Of a stretch of 64,000 nt of DNA, positions 63,504 to 64,000 are shown one piece after another. Source of the DNA: Qipengyuania soli (GTDB lineage: Bacteria > Pseudomonadota > Alphaproteobacteria > Sphingomonadales > Sphingomonadaceae); the NCBI RefSeq assembly GCF_015529805.1, contig NZ_CP064654.1:2790001-2854000 (forward strand), read 5' to 3'. The notes beneath the pieces are model-generated. The model worked only from the letters and a program-made list of their open reading frames with translations. It had not been told where the DNA came from and did not search any database. The first letter of the stretch is position 1. Every line of letters begins with the position of its first letter. The position numbers were made by a program, and so were the translations under genes.

Positions 63504-63931
63504 TTCGCTGCCTCCTCGACCTTCGTGATCCAGCCGTTCTCGCCGAGGCGGAAGGCGAAGCGCGCGACGCGCATGGATTTCGGCGGCTTGTCGGGCCCTC
63601 CTGGCGGCGTCCCGAAATAGACCGCGGTGGCCCAGGGGGAATCATCGGCGAACCTGCCGTAGACGAGGTCGACGCGGTCCTCTTCGAGGCCTTCGAGCAA
63701 TTCCTCGCCATGGCCCTTGATGCGGACGATCCTTGCGCCCGTATTCTGCGCCAGCCGGTCGAGCGTGCGCTCGGAATCGGGGTCGGGTTCCGCGCCTTCG
63801 ATCTCGCCAAGCCTGATCGTCCCGCGCTCACGGACCCGGTCGAGCGTTTCACCCGGATCGCGCGGAATATCCGCACAGCCCGAGAGCACGACCGAAGAAA
63901 TTATGGGCAGCAGCAAACTGTTGAGGCGCAT
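63500..63931 (-). CDS. Truncated solute-binding-like lipoprotein
   Basis: A 143-residue lipoprotein (signal to Cys19 in LSGC). It keeps the start of family-3 amino-acid-binding proteins (TLDRVRERGTIRLGE) and the later GLEEDRVDLVYGRFADDSPW segment, but lacks the long middle of a normal 250-residue binding protein. It could be a shortened sensor or binding subunit of the CDF transporter it overlaps. Beyond it, 63932-64000 holds no gene. Confidence 0.68.
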   Translation of the reverse strand: MRLNSLLLPIISSVVLSGCADIPRDPGETLDRVRERGTIRLGEIEGAEPDPDSERTLDRLAQNTGARIVRIKGHGEELLEGLEEDRVDLVYGRFADDSPWATAVYFGTPPGGPDKPPKSMRVARFAFRLGENGWITKVEEAAK

Positions 63932-64000
63932 CGGAACATCCTCTTCGACCTGCCGTGCTAACCGCGCGACAGGGCCGGAGGTTCCGGTGGCCTCTCAGTT

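Noticed and set aside
1..64000. CRISPR array or transposon
   Set aside because: No regularly spaced repeats, terminal inverted repeats or transposase frames were seen.

Overview
The window is chromosomal DNA from a high-GC alphaproteobacterium, most likely Sphingomonadales and probably Erythrobacteraceae (Erythrobacter/Qipengyuania-like). The basis is gene content recognised from the proteins: DUF4402 pilin-like proteins beside a chaperone and usher, a CYP153-like P450, a sulfotransferase, a DUF2171 protein and a YbbN-like thioredoxin. It also rests on strong GC bias and dense, often overlapping genes. No database search was run, so the taxonomy is inference. There is no rRNA, CRISPR array, transposase or integrase; one tRNA gene (Gly, GCC) is present.

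Layout. 1-7206 (+): a surface-appendage locus of four DUF4402 exported proteins, a PapD-like chaperone and a 1285-residue usher with a very long Pro/Ala-rich N-terminal arm. 7216-11386 (-): a patatin-like lipase and a divergent PEP carboxylase. 11615-18885 (+): MTA phosphorylase, glycerol-3-phosphate dehydrogenase, PutA, dCTP deaminase and a thioesterase-like protein. 19225-20911 (+): a saccharopine-dehydrogenase-like reductase and a DoxX protein, preceded by a repeat-rich intergenic region. 20908-23226 (-): a TonB-dependent receptor (ZnuD-like) and tRNA-Gly. 23413-24952 (+): thioredoxin-TPR and Lon-substrate-domain proteins. 24956-29636 (-): a tightly overlapping yggT-folD-lipoprotein-marC run, argB, a sulfotransferase and a small protein.

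29735-33547 holds an SDR, a DUF1294 protein, an SNase-like protein, a YjhX-type protein with a possible leader peptide, a DUF465 protein and a low-GC two-gene restriction-modification cassette (BglII-like endonuclease converging on an MT-A70 methyltransferase). 33629-39253 carries class Ia ribonucleotide reductase: nrdB and nrdA are on the minus strand but separated by a PepSY-like membrane protein, a diguanylate cyclase and a DUF2171 protein. 39856-45758: a TonB-C protein, a POT peptide transporter, an alpha/beta hydrolase, two PilZ proteins and L-aspartate oxidase. 45891-52982: a mini Cys protein, an ABC ATPase, a zf-CHCC protein, TldD, two small envelope proteins, an SDR, an endonuclease III-like glycosylase and the P450. 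52993-57998: an MFS carrier, a glycerate-kinase-like P-loop kinase, GMP synthase and a second MFS carrier. 58295-63931 (-): a TIR-TM-TPR protein with a 172-residue partner, an acyl-CoA ligase-type enzyme, a CDF-like cation transporter and a truncated solute-binding lipoprotein.

Most of the window is housekeeping metabolism. The parts that stand out are the DUF4402/usher locus, the BglII-like/MT-A70 cassette inserted beside nrdB, and the TIR-TPR locus. Cyclic-di-GMP signalling appears twice (a diguanylate cyclase without its inhibitory site, and two PilZ proteins with intact binding motifs), which may tie it to the surface appendage, though nothing in the sequence links them directly.
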